A stretch of 64,000 nucleotides of DNA from Ottowia testudinis (GTDB lineage: Bacteria; Pseudomonadota; Gammaproteobacteria; Burkholderiales; Burkholderiaceae_C). Within the stretch, counting starts at the first letter, position 1, and the number at the start of each line of letters is the position of its first letter. A model generated the notes under the pieces. The model ran no database searches, was not told where the DNA came from, and saw only the letters and a program-made list of their open reading frames with translations. The position numbers and the translations under genes are program-made. The stretch lies in the NCBI RefSeq assembly GCF_017498525.1, contig NZ_CP071796.1, positions 1,054,001-1,118,000 of the forward strand, read 5' to 3'. Shown here piece after piece: positions 34,155 through 42,745 of the stretch.

Positions 34155-35132
34155 ATGTTGGCCAAACGAACCTTTCTTGACTTCGAGCAGCCCATCGCGG
34201 AGCTTGAGAACAAGATCGAAGAACTGCGCTACGTGCAAAACGAGAGCGCCGTCGATATCAGCGAAGAAATCGACCAGCTCGACAAGAAGAGCCTGCGCCT
34301 CACCAAGGACATCTATGCCGATCTGTCGCCCTGGCAGATCACCAAGATAGCGCGCCACCCCGAGCGGCCGTACACGCTCGACTATGTGCGCGAGTGCTTC
34401 ACCGATTTCGTCGAGATGCACGGCGACCGCCACTTTGCCGACGACCGGAGCATCGTGGGCGGTCTGGCGCGCTTCAACGGCAACGCCTGCATGGTGATCG
34501 GCCACCAGAAGGGCCGCGACACGAAAGAGCGCACCGCGCGCAACTTCGGCATGGTGCGGCCTGAGGGCTACCGCAAGGCGCTGCGGCTGATGAAGACGGC
34601 CGAGAAGTTCAAGCTGCCGGTGTTCACCTTCGTCGATACGCCGGGCGCTTTTCCCGGCATCGACGCCGAGGAGCGTGGCCAGTCCGAGGCCATCGGCCGC
34701 AACATCTATGAGATGGCGCAACTGGAAGTGCCCATCATCACCACCATCATCGGCGAAGGCGGTTCGGGCGGCGCGCTGGCGATCGCGGTGGCCGATCAGG
34801 TGCTGATGCTGCAGTACTCGATCTATTCGGTGATCAGCCCCGAGGGCTGCGCGTCGATCCTGTGGAAGACCAGCGACAAGGCGCAGGACGCGGCCGAGGC
34901 GCTGGGTATCACCGCGCATCGTCTCAAGGCGCTGGGCCTGGTCGACAAGATCATCAGCGAGCCCGTCGGCGGCGCGCACCGCGACCACCGGCAGATGGCG
35001 GCCTTTCTGAAGCGGGCGTTGGGCGACGCCTGGCGGCAGGTGAGCGATTTGAAGGGCAAGGAACTGCTCGACCGCCGCTATGAGCGGTTGATGAGCTACG
35101 GCCGCTTCAACGACACCAAGGCCGAGCGCTGA
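34155..35132 (+). CDS. accA: acetyl-CoA carboxylase carboxyltransferase subunit alpha
   Basis: A 325-residue subunit of the carboxyltransferase that makes malonyl-CoA with AccD. It begins with [20 protein letters not shown], and later has [37 protein letters not shown] and [15 protein letters not shown]. All family blocks are in order and the length is typical. A strong terminator follows. Confidence 0.96.
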   Translation: MLAKRTFLDFEQPIAELENKIEELRYVQNESAVDISEEIDQLDKKSLRLTKDIYADLSPWQITKIARHPERPYTLDYVRECFTDFVEMHGDRHFADDRSIVGGLARFNGNACMVIGHQKGRDTKERTARNFGMVRPEGYRKALRLMKTAEKFKLPVFTFVDTPGAFPGIDAEERGQSEAIGRNIYEMAQLEVPIITTIIGEGGSGGALAIAVADQVLMLQYSIYSVISPEGCASILWKTSDKAQDAAEALGITAHRLKALGLVDKIISEPVGGAHRDHRQMAAFLKRALGDAWRQVSDLKGKELLDRRYERLMSYGRFNDTKAER

Positions 35133-35156
35133 AACAGCGCCGTGCCGCCATGTGAC

Positions 35157-35188
35157 AAGGGCCGCGCGATGCGGCCCTTGGTTTTTTT
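35157..35188 (+). terminator. rho-independent terminator after accA
   Basis: AAGGGCCGC at 35157-35165 pairs with GCGGCCCTT at 35171-35179, a five-base loop, then GG and seven T at 35182-35188. It lies 24 bases after the accA stop. Confidence 0.9.
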
Positions 35189-35202
35189 GGAGTGGCGGGG
35201 TG

Positions 35203-35256
35203 CTATATTTTTAGCAGCTGCTCGCGCTTGTTCATCAAGCGCTGGCGCCTAAAATG
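35203..35256 (+). repeat. family 1 repeat (copy 10)
   Basis: TTTAGCAGCTGCTCGCGCTT then GTTCATC and AAGCGCTGGCGCC. A well-conserved copy directly after the accA terminator. Confidence 0.85.
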
Positions 35257-35277
35257 ATCAAGATCGCGTGGCGGTGC

Positions 35278-35568
35278 TCAAGCCACGGGGCGCGTGCGCG
35301 CCGTGACCTTGCTGCGCAGCGCCGCGTGCAAATCGGCCGGCAAGAATTTGAACGCCACCTGCAACAGCACGTAGGCGATCAGCCCATCGTCCAGCCAGCC
35401 CAGGATCGGGATGAAGTCCGACACCAGATCGATCGGGCTCACGACATAGAGCATCGCCAGCACCACCGCCAGCTTGGCCGATTTGGGTGTGCGCGGATCG
35501 CGCAGCAAGGCCCAGGCCAGCAGGAGTTCCTTGCGGAACATCGCGAACAGTTTTCCCAGTTTCCACAT
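35278..35568 (-). CDS. DUF1232 (YkvA-like) small membrane protein
   Basis: A 96-residue protein. The DUF1232 core is SAKLAVVLAMLYVVSPIDLVSDFIPILGWLDDGL (about 29-62, two membrane-associated helices with the SPIDLVSDFIP turn), followed by a helix ending in LPADLHAALRS. The family has no firm function. The ATG at 35568 is preceded by a plain leader; the open frame is longer but Arg-rich. It is divergent from tilS, 74 bases away. Confidence 0.85.
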   Translation of the reverse strand: MWKLGKLFAMFRKELLLAWALLRDPRTPKSAKLAVVLAMLYVVSPIDLVSDFIPILGWLDDGLIAYVLLQVAFKFLPADLHAALRSKVTARTRPVA

Positions 35569-35642
35569 GGCGCGATCCTTTTCGATCAAAGAGGGCACAG
35601 GCCGTATAACGTGGGGGCGCTGCGCCCGATGACAATGCCGCC

Positions 35643-36659
35643 GTGACCGATTCTGCCGCCCCCGTCGATTTCGCGCTGCTGGACGCCGCGATGGATGCGT
35701 TCGCCGCGCAATCGCCGGCGCTGCCGCTGGCGGTGGCGTTGAGTGGCGGCGCCGATTCGACCGCGCTGCTGCTGGCCTGCGCCGCGCGCTGGCCAGGGCA
35801 GATCGAAGCCTGGCACGTGCACCACGGCCTGCAGGCGGCGGCCGACGACTTCGAGCGGCATTGCGCGGCTCTGTGTCAGCGTCTCGGCGTGCCGCTGCAC
35901 GTGCGCCGCGTCGACGCGCGCGCGGCTGCGGGCCAGAGCCCGGAAGACGCGGCCCGGCGCCACCGTTATCAATCATTTGATGCCCTGGCGCTTGCCAAGC
36001 CAGCGCGAGAAGCTATAAAAACAGTAGTAATCGCGCAGCACGCGGATGACCAGGTGGAGACCATGCTGCTGGCCTTGTCGCGCGGTGCCGGGCTGCCGGG
36101 GCTGGCCGCCATGCCCGCGCGCTGGCGGCGCGGCGGCGTCGACTACGCGCGCCCGCTGCTCGACGTGCCGGGCGCCGTCATCCGGGCTTGGCTGCGCGCG
36201 CGAGGTGAAAGCTGGGTCGAAGACCCGACCAATGCCGATGAACGACTTACCCGCAACCGCATCCGCGCGCGTTTGCTGCCGGCGCTGGATGCGGTGTTCC
36301 CGGCTTTTCGCGCCACCTTTGCCCGCAGCGCCCGGCACGCCGCCGAAGCACAGGCCATCTTGAATGAAGTGGCGGCCCAAGACTTGGCCGTCTGCGGTCA
36401 ACCGCCGCGCCTGAAGGCCTTGCAGGCGTTGCCGGCCCCGCGCCGGGCGAATGTGCTTCGTCACTGGCTCGGCCGCGCGCACGCTCAAACGCCGAGCAGC
36501 GCTCAACTGGCCGAACTGCAGTCGCAGATCGTGGCCGCCACCACGCGCGGCCATCGCATCGGCCTGAAGGTGGGTAACGGGCAGGTGCAGCGCCAGGGCG
36601 ATGTCGTGGTCTGGGTGCCCGCCGCGCGCGCCGCCGAAGCCGTGCCGAGCGCCAGCTAA
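35643..36659 (+). CDS. tilS: tRNA(Ile) lysidine synthetase with repeat-encoded segment
   Basis: A 338-residue enzyme that converts C34 of tRNA-Ile(CAU) to lysidine using ATP and lysine; an essential function. The P-loop SGGADS is at 34-39, then WHVHHGLQ, HRYQSF and AQHADDQVETMLLALSRGAGLPGL, and VEDPTNADERLTRNRIRARLLP in the C-terminal core. Codons about 108-130 (DALALAKPAREAIKTVV) are encoded by a family 1 repeat that falls between two conserved motifs, apparently tolerated in a surface helix. It starts with GTG at 35643. Shorter than E. coli TilS, as in related organisms. Confidence 0.93.
   Translation: MTDSAAPVDFALLDAAMDAFAAQSPALPLAVALSGGADSTALLLACAARWPGQIEAWHVHHGLQAAADDFERHCAALCQRLGVPLHVRRVDARAAAGQSPEDAARRHRYQSFDALALAKPAREAIKTVVIAQHADDQVETMLLALSRGAGLPGLAAMPARWRRGGVDYARPLLDVPGAVIRAWLRARGESWVEDPTNADERLTRNRIRARLLPALDAVFPAFRATFARSARHAAEAQAILNEVAAQDLAVCGQPPRLKALQALPAPRRANVLRHWLGRAHAQTPSSAQLAELQSQIVAATTRGHRIGLKVGNGQVQRQGDVVVWVPAARAAEAVPSAS
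35968..36031 (-). repeat. family 1 repeat inside tilS (copy 11)
   Basis: TTTGATGCCCTGGCGCTTGC then CAAGCCAGCGCGAGAAGCTA and TAAAAACAG, in frame within tilS. On the minus strand it reads TATAGCTTCTCGCGCTGGC. Confidence 0.8.
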
Positions 36660-36748
36660 AATACGCGGTTTGCCGACGGCCGCCGAGGGCGCAGCACCCA
36701 AGACGAGTCCGGCCGGCGCACCGCGTTTTTCCCCCAAGATTTCATGCC

Positions 36749-38017
36749 ATGGCATTGATCGTTCACAAGTACGGCGGCACCTCGATGGGCTCGACCGAGC
36801 GCATCGCTCAGGTCGCCAAGCGGGTCGCCAAATGGGCCCGCGCCGGCCACCAGATGGTGGTGGTGCCCAGCGCCATGAGCGGCGAAACCAATCGCCTGCT
36901 TGGCTTGGCGCGCGAGTTGGCGCCCGGCAAGCTCACGCAGGACTATCTCCGCGAGCAGGACATGCTGGCCGCCACGGGCGAGCAGGCTTCGTCCGCGCTG
37001 CTGGCCATCGCGCTGCAGGCAGAAGGCCAGCCTGCGGTCAGCTACGCCGGCTGGCAAGTGCCCATTCGCACCAGCAGCGCCTACACCAAGGCGCGCATCG
37101 ACAGCATCGACGACCAGCGCGTGCGCGCCGACCTGGATGCTGGCAAGGTCGTCATCATCACCGGCTTTCAGGGCGTGGACGAGGGCGGCAACATCACCAC
37201 GCTGGGCCGTGGCGGCAGCGACACCTCGGCCGTGGCCGTGGCCGCCGCGCTGAAGGCCGACGAGGCCATGATCTTCACCGACGTCGATGGCGTCTACACC
37301 ACCGACCCGCGCATCGTGCCCGAGGCGCGGCGCCAGGCCACCATCAGCTTCGAGGAAATGCTGGAGATGGCCAGCCTGGGCAGCAAGGTGCTGCAAATCC
37401 GCTCGGTCGAATTCGCCGGCAAGTACAAGGTGCCCATGCGCGTGCTGTCCAGCTTCACGCCCTGGGACATCGACCTGGCCGAAGAAGCCCAATCGGGCAC
37501 CCTGATCACTTTCGAGGAATACGAACACATGGAACGAGCCGTTGTCTCCGGCATTGCCTTCAACCGCGACGAAGCCAAGATCTCCGTGCTGGGCGTGCCC
37601 GACAAGCCGGGCATCGCCTACCAGATCCTGGGCACCGTGGCCGACGCCAACGTCGAGGTCGACGTCATCATCCAGAACGTCGGCAAGGAAGGCAAGACCG
37701 ACTTCTCATTCACCGTCAACCGCAACGACTACGCCAAGACCATTGATCTGCTGAAGGACAAGGTTCTGCCCGCGCTGGGCGCGGCGGAGGTTATCGGCGA
37801 CCCCAAGATCTGCAAGGTCAGCATCGTTGGCATTGGCATGCGCAGCCACGTGGGCGTGGCCAGCAAAATGTTTCGCGTGCTGAGCGAGGAGGGCATCAAC
37901 ATCATGATGATCTCCACCAGCGAGATCAAGACATCCGTCGTCATCGACGAAAAGTACATGGAGCTGGCCGTCCGCGCCCTGCACCGCGCCTTCGATCTGG
38001 ATCAATTGGCCACTTGA
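36749..38017 (+). CDS. lysC: aspartate kinase
   Basis: A 422-residue enzyme for the first step of the lysine, threonine and methionine pathway. KYGGTSMGS (8-16) is the kinase start; GRGGSDTSAVAVAAAL and FTDVDGVYTTDPRIV follow; two C-terminal ACT domains (about 265-340 and 345-420) carry feedback inhibition, with NVEVDVIIQNV and INIMMISTSEIKTSVVID. The size is that of the lysine/threonine-regulated monofunctional enzyme. It starts 90 bases after tilS. Confidence 0.96.
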   Translation: MALIVHKYGGTSMGSTERIAQVAKRVAKWARAGHQMVVVPSAMSGETNRLLGLARELAPGKLTQDYLREQDMLAATGEQASSALLAIALQAEGQPAVSYAGWQVPIRTSSAYTKARIDSIDDQRVRADLDAGKVVIITGFQGVDEGGNITTLGRGGSDTSAVAVAAALKADEAMIFTDVDGVYTTDPRIVPEARRQATISFEEMLEMASLGSKVLQIRSVEFAGKYKVPMRVLSSFTPWDIDLAEEAQSGTLITFEEYEHMERAVVSGIAFNRDEAKISVLGVPDKPGIAYQILGTVADANVEVDVIIQNVGKEGKTDFSFTVNRNDYAKTIDLLKDKVLPALGAAEVIGDPKICKVSIVGIGMRSHVGVASKMFRVLSEEGINIMMISTSEIKTSVVIDEKYMELAVRALHRAFDLDQLAT

Positions 38018-38023
38018 TGGTGG

Positions 38024-38029
38024 CATAAT
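38024..38029 (+). promoter_or_regulatory. candidate -10 box of the tRNA-Ser gene
   Basis: CATAAT at 38024-38029 lies 14 bases before the mature tRNA start. The matching -35 region (ATCAAT near 38001) is weak and lies inside the end of lysC. Confidence 0.35.
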
Positions 38030-38043
38030 GCGTGCCTTGTGCT

Positions 38044-38136
38044 GGAGACGTGACCGAGTGGCCGAAGGTGCTCCCCTGCTAAGGGAGTATGGGGTGTAGA
38101 GCCTCATCGAGGGTTCGAATCCCTCCGTCTCCGCCA
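38044..38136 (+). tRNA. tRNA-Ser (anticodon GCU), CCA encoded
   Basis: The acceptor stem GGAGACG (38044-38050) pairs with CGTCTCC (38126-38132); discriminator G at 38133 and encoded CCA at 38134-38136. The anticodon arm is CTCCCCTGCTAAGGGAG with GCT in the loop, a long variable arm follows (class II), and the T arm is GAGGGTTCGAATCCCTC. It reads AGC/AGU serine codons. Confidence 0.97.
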
Positions 38137-38145
38137 GCCAGCCTG

Positions 38146-38173
38146 AACGCCCGCTTTGCGGGCGTTTGTTTTT
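38146..38173 (+). terminator. rho-independent terminator after tRNA-Ser
   Basis: AACGCCCGC (38146-38154), loop TTT, GCGGGCGTT (38158-38166), then TGTTTTT. A perfect 9-bp stem. Confidence 0.9.
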
Positions 38174-38199
38174 GGCAAGCCCGTTCCACCAACGCCTTA

Positions 38200-39327
38200 T
38201 TCAAATTCCAATTCAATAGATCAATAATAGCCATGTCGATATTGCATCAAGGAGACAGGCATGGCCAGAACAGCCCGAGGTGCCGATAGTCTGGAGTTGG
38301 CCCGTCAAATGCTTGCCGGTGCACAGACTGCCGAGCAGCTTCGCCAAGCCCAGGCGGTGGTATTGCCGCTGGAGCATGGTCTGAGCCTGAAGCAGACCGC
38401 GCGGGTCATCGGCCGCTCCTGGACGTGGACCTGCCGGCTGCGCAATCGCTTCCTGGCAGGTGAAATCGCCGGTGATGGTCAGCGCCCCTCGCGCGGTGGC
38501 AGGCGTGGCCAACTGATGACACCCGAGCAAGAGTGCGCCGTGTTGGCGCCCTTTCTTGATCGCGCCCGCACCGGCGGCATTGTGGTGGTCGGCCAAGTCA
38601 AAAATGAGCTTGAAGCCGTCTTGGGACGCCCCATGGCGCTGTCCTCGGTCTACAACCTGCTGCACCGCCACGGCTGGCGCAAGCTCGCGCCTGACAAGCG
38701 CCATCCGCAAAGTGATCCTTTGGCTCAACAGGAGTGGAAAAAAAACTCCCCGAGCGCCTTGCCGAAATCAGATCGCAGTGGCCGGCACAAGGTCCCATCA
38801 AGTTGATGTTCCAGGACGAGGCGCGCTTCGGACGCATCAACGACGTGCGCCGCTGCTGGGCGCCCAAGCCGCTGCGGCCTGTGTGCCAGGCCATGCTGAC
38901 CCACGAGTACACCTATGCCTATGCGGCGGTCGATGTGTCAAGCGGCCAGTTGGACTCGCTCATCCTGCCCCACGTCAACACGCACTGCATGCAGCTGTTT
39001 CTCGAGGAGGTGAGTCAGCGCCATCCGAGCGAGCGCATCGTCATGGTGCTCGATGGCGCCGGCTGGCATGCCAGTGGCCAGTTGTGCCCACCGGCCAACA
39101 TCCGCCTGCTGAGTCTGCCGCCCTATGCCCCAGAGCTCAATCCGGTGGAGCATGTGTGGGACGAGTTGCGCGAGAAGAGATTCCACAACCGCGTCTTCGA
39201 TAGCCTCGACGCACTCGAGGATCAGCTTGAGCTTGCCCTGCGAGACTTCGAGAGCGATCCTGAGCGGATCCGCTCAATCGTCGCTTGGCCTTGGATTATT
39301 GATGCACTATTGAATTAGAAATGGAAT
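38200..39327 (+). mobile_element. IS630-family insertion sequence, complete
   Basis: About 1128 bp bounded by imperfect inverted repeats (left TTCAAATTCCAATTCAATAG from 38200; right end CTATTGAATTAGAAATGGAA to about 39327) and by a TA dinucleotide on each side (38198-38199 and 39328-39329), the duplication expected for IS630 elements. It carries one transposase split over two frames. It lies 27 bases after the tRNA-Ser terminator, and an RHS remnant continues directly at its right border. Confidence 0.88.
38261..39318 (+). CDS. IS630 family transposase made by -1 frameshift from two overlapping frames
   Basis: Frame A (38261-38806) gives the helix-turn-helix DNA-binding half (KQTARVIGRSWTWTCRLRNRFL); frame B (from about 38734 to 39318) gives the DDE catalytic half with FQDEARFGR, VLDGAGWHAS and PPYAPELNPVEHVWDELREK, supplying Asp, Asp and Glu. 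The frames overlap at an A8 run (38738-38745) that forms slippery A AAA AAC at 38740-38746, in the right phase for a -1 shift. Such frameshifting is known for some IS630 elements. Neither frame alone is complete. The stop lies inside the right inverted repeat. Confidence 0.9.
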
Positions 39328-39329
39328 TA

Positions 39330-39590
39330 GGTAGCGCCAACAGCTGGGCGTATGACGCCCAGGGCAACGAAACCAGCCAGACCGAAGCCCTGGGCCAGCC
39401 CGAGCAGCGCACCACTCTCAGCACCTACGACCAGTGGGGCCAGCTCAAGAGCTGCACAAAAAGTGCGGGAGACGGCAAGGGCCAGGACGCCATCACCACC
39501 AAATACGACTACGTCAACAGAGGCAACTTCTTCCAGATCACCGATGGGCTGAATCGAGCCACCCAAGCCATCCAAAACAGCCAGGGCTAA
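39330..39590 (+). pseudogene. RHS/YD-repeat protein fragment
   Basis: About 87 codons open from the IS border, with YD-repeat-like segments: WAYDAQGNETSQTEALGQ, STYDQWGQLKSC and YDYVNRGNFFQITDGLNR. RHS proteins are long polymorphic toxins; this is only a short internal piece without a start or a C-terminal toxin. No RHS sequence lies on the other side of the IS, so the rest was lost. It ends 22 bases before the convergent scpA gene. Confidence 0.7.
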
Positions 39591-39612
39591 GCGGCGCCAG
39601 CCGGCCAATCGA

Positions 39613-40479
39613 TCAGCTGGGTGTACCTGTTGTGAACGCCAACCGCACATAAATCGGCGCGTACGCCTCGGCCTGCGTGATCTCGACCAGGGTTTCCTTG
39701 GCCAACTCCAGCAGCGCGATCAGCGTGACCACCAGCACCGGCACGCCCTTGGCGGAGTCGAACAAATCCTCGAACGGCGCAAAGCGGCGGCCCTGCAGCT
39801 TTTTCAGCACGATCGACATGTGCTCGCGCACGCTGAGCTCCTCGCGGCTGATCTTGTGGTGCTGCACCAGCTTGGCGCGGCGCAGGATATCGGCCCAGGC
39901 TTGCTGGATGTCGGCCAGCTCGACGTCGGGCAGGCGCGGTTTGAGGGCCTGCTCGACATACACCTGCGCGCGCAGAAAGTCGCGCCCGAACTGCGGCACC
40001 TCGGACAGCCGGGTCGCGGCGAGTTTCATCTGCTCGTATTCAAGCAGGCGGCGCACCAGCTCGGCGCGCGGGTCCTCGGGCTCTTGTCCCTCGGCCACCT
40101 TCTTGGGCGGCAGCAGCATGCGCGACTTGATCTCGATCAGCATCGCCGCCATCAGCAGGTATTCGGCCGCCAACTCCAGGTTTCTGCTGCGAATTTCGTC
40201 GACATAGCTCAGATACTGGCGCGTGACCGCGGCCATCGGAATGTCGAGGATGTTGAAGTTCTGCTTGCGGATCAGGTACAGCAGCAGGTCCAGCGGGCCT
40301 TCGAAGGCTTCGAGAAAGACCTCGAGCGCGTCGGGCGGGATGTACAGGTCGGCCGGCAGCTGAAACAGCGGCTCGCCATACAGACGTGCCAGCGCCACGT
40401 GGTCGATCACCTCGGGCAGCGGCGCCTGTTCCTCGGGCGCGCCTTCCAGCAGCAGCGGGCGCGGATCGCCAAGGGACAT
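39613..40479 (-). CDS. scpA: segregation and condensation protein A
   Basis: A 288-residue kleisin that bridges the SMC chromosome-condensation complex with ScpB. The conserved core is FEGPLDLLLYLIRKQNFNILDIPMAAVTRQYL (about 58-90) and EIRSRNLELAAEYLLMAAMLIEIKSRMLLP, with the winged-helix end near 235-285. The N-terminal part is slightly longer than in firmicutes. A family 1 repeat lies between this gene and the DUF3460 gene upstream of it. Confidence 0.95.
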   Translation of the reverse strand: MSLGDPRPLLLEGAPEEQAPLPEVIDHVALARLYGEPLFQLPADLYIPPDALEVFLEAFEGPLDLLLYLIRKQNFNILDIPMAAVTRQYLSYVDEIRSRNLELAAEYLLMAAMLIEIKSRMLLPPKKVAEGQEPEDPRAELVRRLLEYEQMKLAATRLSEVPQFGRDFLRAQVYVEQALKPRLPDVELADIQQAWADILRRAKLVQHHKISREELSVREHMSIVLKKLQGRRFAPFEDLFDSAKGVPVLVVTLIALLELAKETLVEITQAEAYAPIYVRLAFTTGTPS

Positions 40480-40490
40480 GAATATGCTAT

Positions 40491-40545
40491 TGAATATGTA
40501 GCTGTTTGCGCTTTCCCATAAAGCGCTGGCAGCCTTTTTTGATGC
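40491..40545 (+). repeat. family 1 repeat (copy 12)
   Basis: ATGTAGCTGTTTGCGCTTTC then CCATAAAGCGCTGGCAGCC and TTTTTT. It sits in the gap between scpA and the DUF3460 gene. Confidence 0.8.
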
Positions 40546-40566
40546 AAGGCGCCACCCCGCACGCGG

Positions 40567-40785
40567 TCACAGGCTGGGGCGGGTTTGGTAGACGTAGGGC
40601 TGTTGCGGCACGTCGCCGGCGCTGATTTCGGCCTGCAGGTCGCGATCGATCGATTTGTCCCACAGCAGCGCGCGGCCTTCGCGCTGCTTGCGCTCCAGCT
40701 CGGGGTGCGCCTGCTTGAGGTCGTTGATGAACTCGGTCGCTTCAGACCGGTAATGCGGGCGCTGGAAGATTCGGGCGAGGGACAT
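40567..40785 (-). CDS. DUF3460 family protein
   Basis: A 72-residue protein whose sequence (YRSEATEFINDLKQAHPELERKQREGRALLWDKSIDRDLQ) is characteristic of the short betaproteobacterial DUF3460 family found next to scpA. It is probably a small cytosolic protein; no function is known. The ATG at 40785 begins the conserved MSLARIFQRPHY start. Confidence 0.85.
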   Translation of the reverse strand: MSLARIFQRPHYRSEATEFINDLKQAHPELERKQREGRALLWDKSIDRDLQAEISAGDVPQQPYVYQTRPSL

Positions 40786-40880
40786 ACACTGGCACTCTTT
40801 TTTGTCGAACCCGTCCGGCGGCGCCAACATGGCCCGCCGCGTTACAGGCATTCGACCCATTTTACCGGGAGCACGCATTC

Positions 40881-41396
40881 ATGAAGAGCATCATGCGCCG
40901 CATCGCCCTGGGCTTGGCCGCCGCGCTGGGCGCCCTGGCGCTGGCCGCCTGCGATCCACAGGCCATCAAGGAGCTGGAAGAGGGCCTGTCGACCGAGGCC
41001 GACGTGGTGGCGCGCTTCGGCCAGCCCGAGCGTGTGTGGCCCGAGGCCGGAGGCGCCAAGACCTACGAATACAACCGCCAGCCGGCCGGCCTGCGCAACT
41101 ACATGATCACCATCGGTCCCGACGGCCGCATGACGGCGCTGCGCCAGGTGCTGACGCCCGAGAATTTCCGCCGCGTACAGCCCGGCATGGGCGTGGAGGA
41201 CGTGCGCCGCATGCTCGGCATGCCGGCCAAGCAGGTGCCGTACAAGCTGCAGAACCAGATCGTATGGACCTGGAAATTTTTGGAGCCGCCCAGCGAGACG
41301 AAGGGATTCAACGTGGTGTTTGGCCCCGATTACCGCGTGATCCGCACCGAGATCGGTCCCGACCCGGACGGGCCGGACATGCGCGGTGGGGGGTGA
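40881..41396 (+). CDS. OmlA/SmpA-type outer membrane lipoprotein
   Basis: A 171-residue lipoprotein. The lipobox LALAAC (about 19-24) marks lipid attachment at Cys. After it the segments LSTEADVVARFGQPERVWPE and VQPGMGVEDVRRMLGMPAKQ are two tandem SmpA/OmlA (BamE-like) modules. BamE stabilises the outer-membrane assembly complex; this duplicated form is uncharacterised. It is divergent from the DUF3460 gene. Confidence 0.85.
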   Translation: MKSIMRRIALGLAAALGALALAACDPQAIKELEEGLSTEADVVARFGQPERVWPEAGGAKTYEYNRQPAGLRNYMITIGPDGRMTALRQVLTPENFRRVQPGMGVEDVRRMLGMPAKQVPYKLQNQIVWTWKFLEPPSETKGFNVVFGPDYRVIRTEIGPDPDGPDMRGGG

Positions 41397-41419
41397 TGTG
41401 TGTTCAGGGCAGGCACCTG

Positions 41420-41465
41420 AATTCACACGCCGAGGACGCAAAGCGTTCGCGAGGGCCGCGAAAAA
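41420..41465. repeat. family 2 repeat, left arm only (copy 2)
   Basis: CGCCGAGGACGCAAAGCGTT then CGCGAGGGCCGCGAAAAAAC matches the left arm of the family 2 copies in the box cluster. No right arm is seen, so this copy is degenerate. It is in the convergent gap of the OmlA-like and apbC genes. Confidence 0.55.
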
Positions 41466-41507
41466 ACAGCCAACGGCTGTCAGAGATCGTCCACACGTTC
41501 TTACCGC

Positions 41508-42602
41508 TCAGGTCTCGCGCGAGATCGTGATCGAGGGAAATTTGGCTGAAAAATCCTTCGCCTTGGCGGCGATCTTCACCGCCACCTGGCGCGCGATCGC
41601 CTTGTAGCTGATGGCGGCCTGGCCTTCCGGGTCGGCGATCACGCTGGGGCGGCCCGAGTCGGCCTGCTCGCGGATCGACAGCGACAGCGGCAGCGCGCCC
41701 AGGTAGTCGATACCCTTCTCGGCGGCGTAGCGCTTGCCACCCTCGGCGCCGAAGATGTGTTCGACATGGCCGCAGTTGGTGCACACGTGCACCGCCATGT
41801 TCTCCACCAGGCCCAGAATCGGCACGCCGACCTTCTCGAACATGGCCACGCCCTTGCGTGCGTCGGCCAGCGCGATGTCCTGCGGCGTGGTGACGATGAC
41901 GGCGCCCGTGATAGGCACGCGCTGCGACAGCGACAGCTGGATGTCGCCGGTGCCGGGCGGCATGTCGACGATCAGGTAGTCCAAATCCTTCCAGTTGGTC
42001 TGCTTCAGCAGCTGGTCGAGCGCCTGGCTGGCCATGGGGCCGCGCCAGATCATGGCTTCGTCGGGGTCGACCAGAAAGCCGATCGACATGACCTGCACGC
42101 CATGGTTTTCAAGCGGCTCCATGTTCTGGCCATCCAGGCTTTCGGGGCGGCCGCTGACGCCCATCATGATCGGCATGCTGGGGCCGTAGATGTCGGCATC
42201 CAGCAGTCCCACGCGGGCGCCCTCGGCCGCCAGCGCCAGCGCCAGATTGGCGGCGGTGGTGCTCTTGCCCACGCCGCCTTTGCCCGAGGCCACGGCGACG
42301 ATGTTTTTGACCTGCGGCATCAGCTGCACGCCACGCTGCACGGCGTGGGCAATCACTTGGCTGGCGATGTTGACCGACACGTTGCCCACGCCAGGCACAC
42401 CGCGCGCGGCGGTGATCAGCGCGGTGCGCAGCGCGGCCACCTGGCTGCGCGCCGGATAGCCCAGCTCAACGTCGAACGACACATCGCCGTTGCCATCCAC
42501 CTGCAAGTTCTTCAATTGCCTGGTGGACACGAAATCCTTGCCCGTGTTGGGGTCGATGACGGCCGAGAGGGCCTGCAAAACGTCTTGTTCGTGGGTGCTC
42601 AT
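41508..42602 (-). CDS. apbC: iron-sulfur cluster carrier ATPase ApbC/Mrp
   Basis: A 364-residue P-loop ATPase. An N-terminal MIP18-like domain (about 1-85) precedes the deviant Walker A SGKGGVGKST, then GLLDADIYGPSMPIMMG, and CTNCGH with the paired Cys that holds a transferable 4Fe-4S cluster. It delivers Fe-S clusters to apoproteins in the cytosol. The ATG at 42602 begins the conserved MSTHEQDVLQAL; the longer frame upstream is Arg-rich. Divergent from metG. Confidence 0.95.
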   Translation of the reverse strand: MSTHEQDVLQALSAVIDPNTGKDFVSTRQLKNLQVDGNGDVSFDVELGYPARSQVAALRTALITAARGVPGVGNVSVNIASQVIAHAVQRGVQLMPQVKNIVAVASGKGGVGKSTTAANLALALAAEGARVGLLDADIYGPSMPIMMGVSGRPESLDGQNMEPLENHGVQVMSIGFLVDPDEAMIWRGPMASQALDQLLKQTNWKDLDYLIVDMPPGTGDIQLSLSQRVPITGAVIVTTPQDIALADARKGVAMFEKVGVPILGLVENMAVHVCTNCGHVEHIFGAEGGKRYAAEKGIDYLGALPLSLSIREQADSGRPSVIADPEGQAAISYKAIARQVAVKIAAKAKDFSAKFPSITISRET

Positions 42603-42745
42603 GGGTTCTCTTCCGATGGGAGCCGCTAGTCTAGGGTGTGTTGGCGTGCCACGGAGACCGCGCGGCGATGGCCTCGTGCGCCGCCGACGAATGCCGCGCC
42701 CCCGCTGCCTAAAATGCCAGGTTCCCCAGACCCGAGAGCGCCCGC

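Noticed and set aside
31872-34988. A 1038-codon open frame on the minus strand
   Set aside because: It lies antisense to cysS, the alkA-like gene and accA, which have clear family motifs. It has the His/Gln/Arg/Ala-rich composition of a GC-rich shadow frame and no domain.
36660-36748. Lysine riboswitch before lysC
   Set aside because: The gap is only about 90 bases, GC-rich, and shows no recognisable lysine-riboswitch core.
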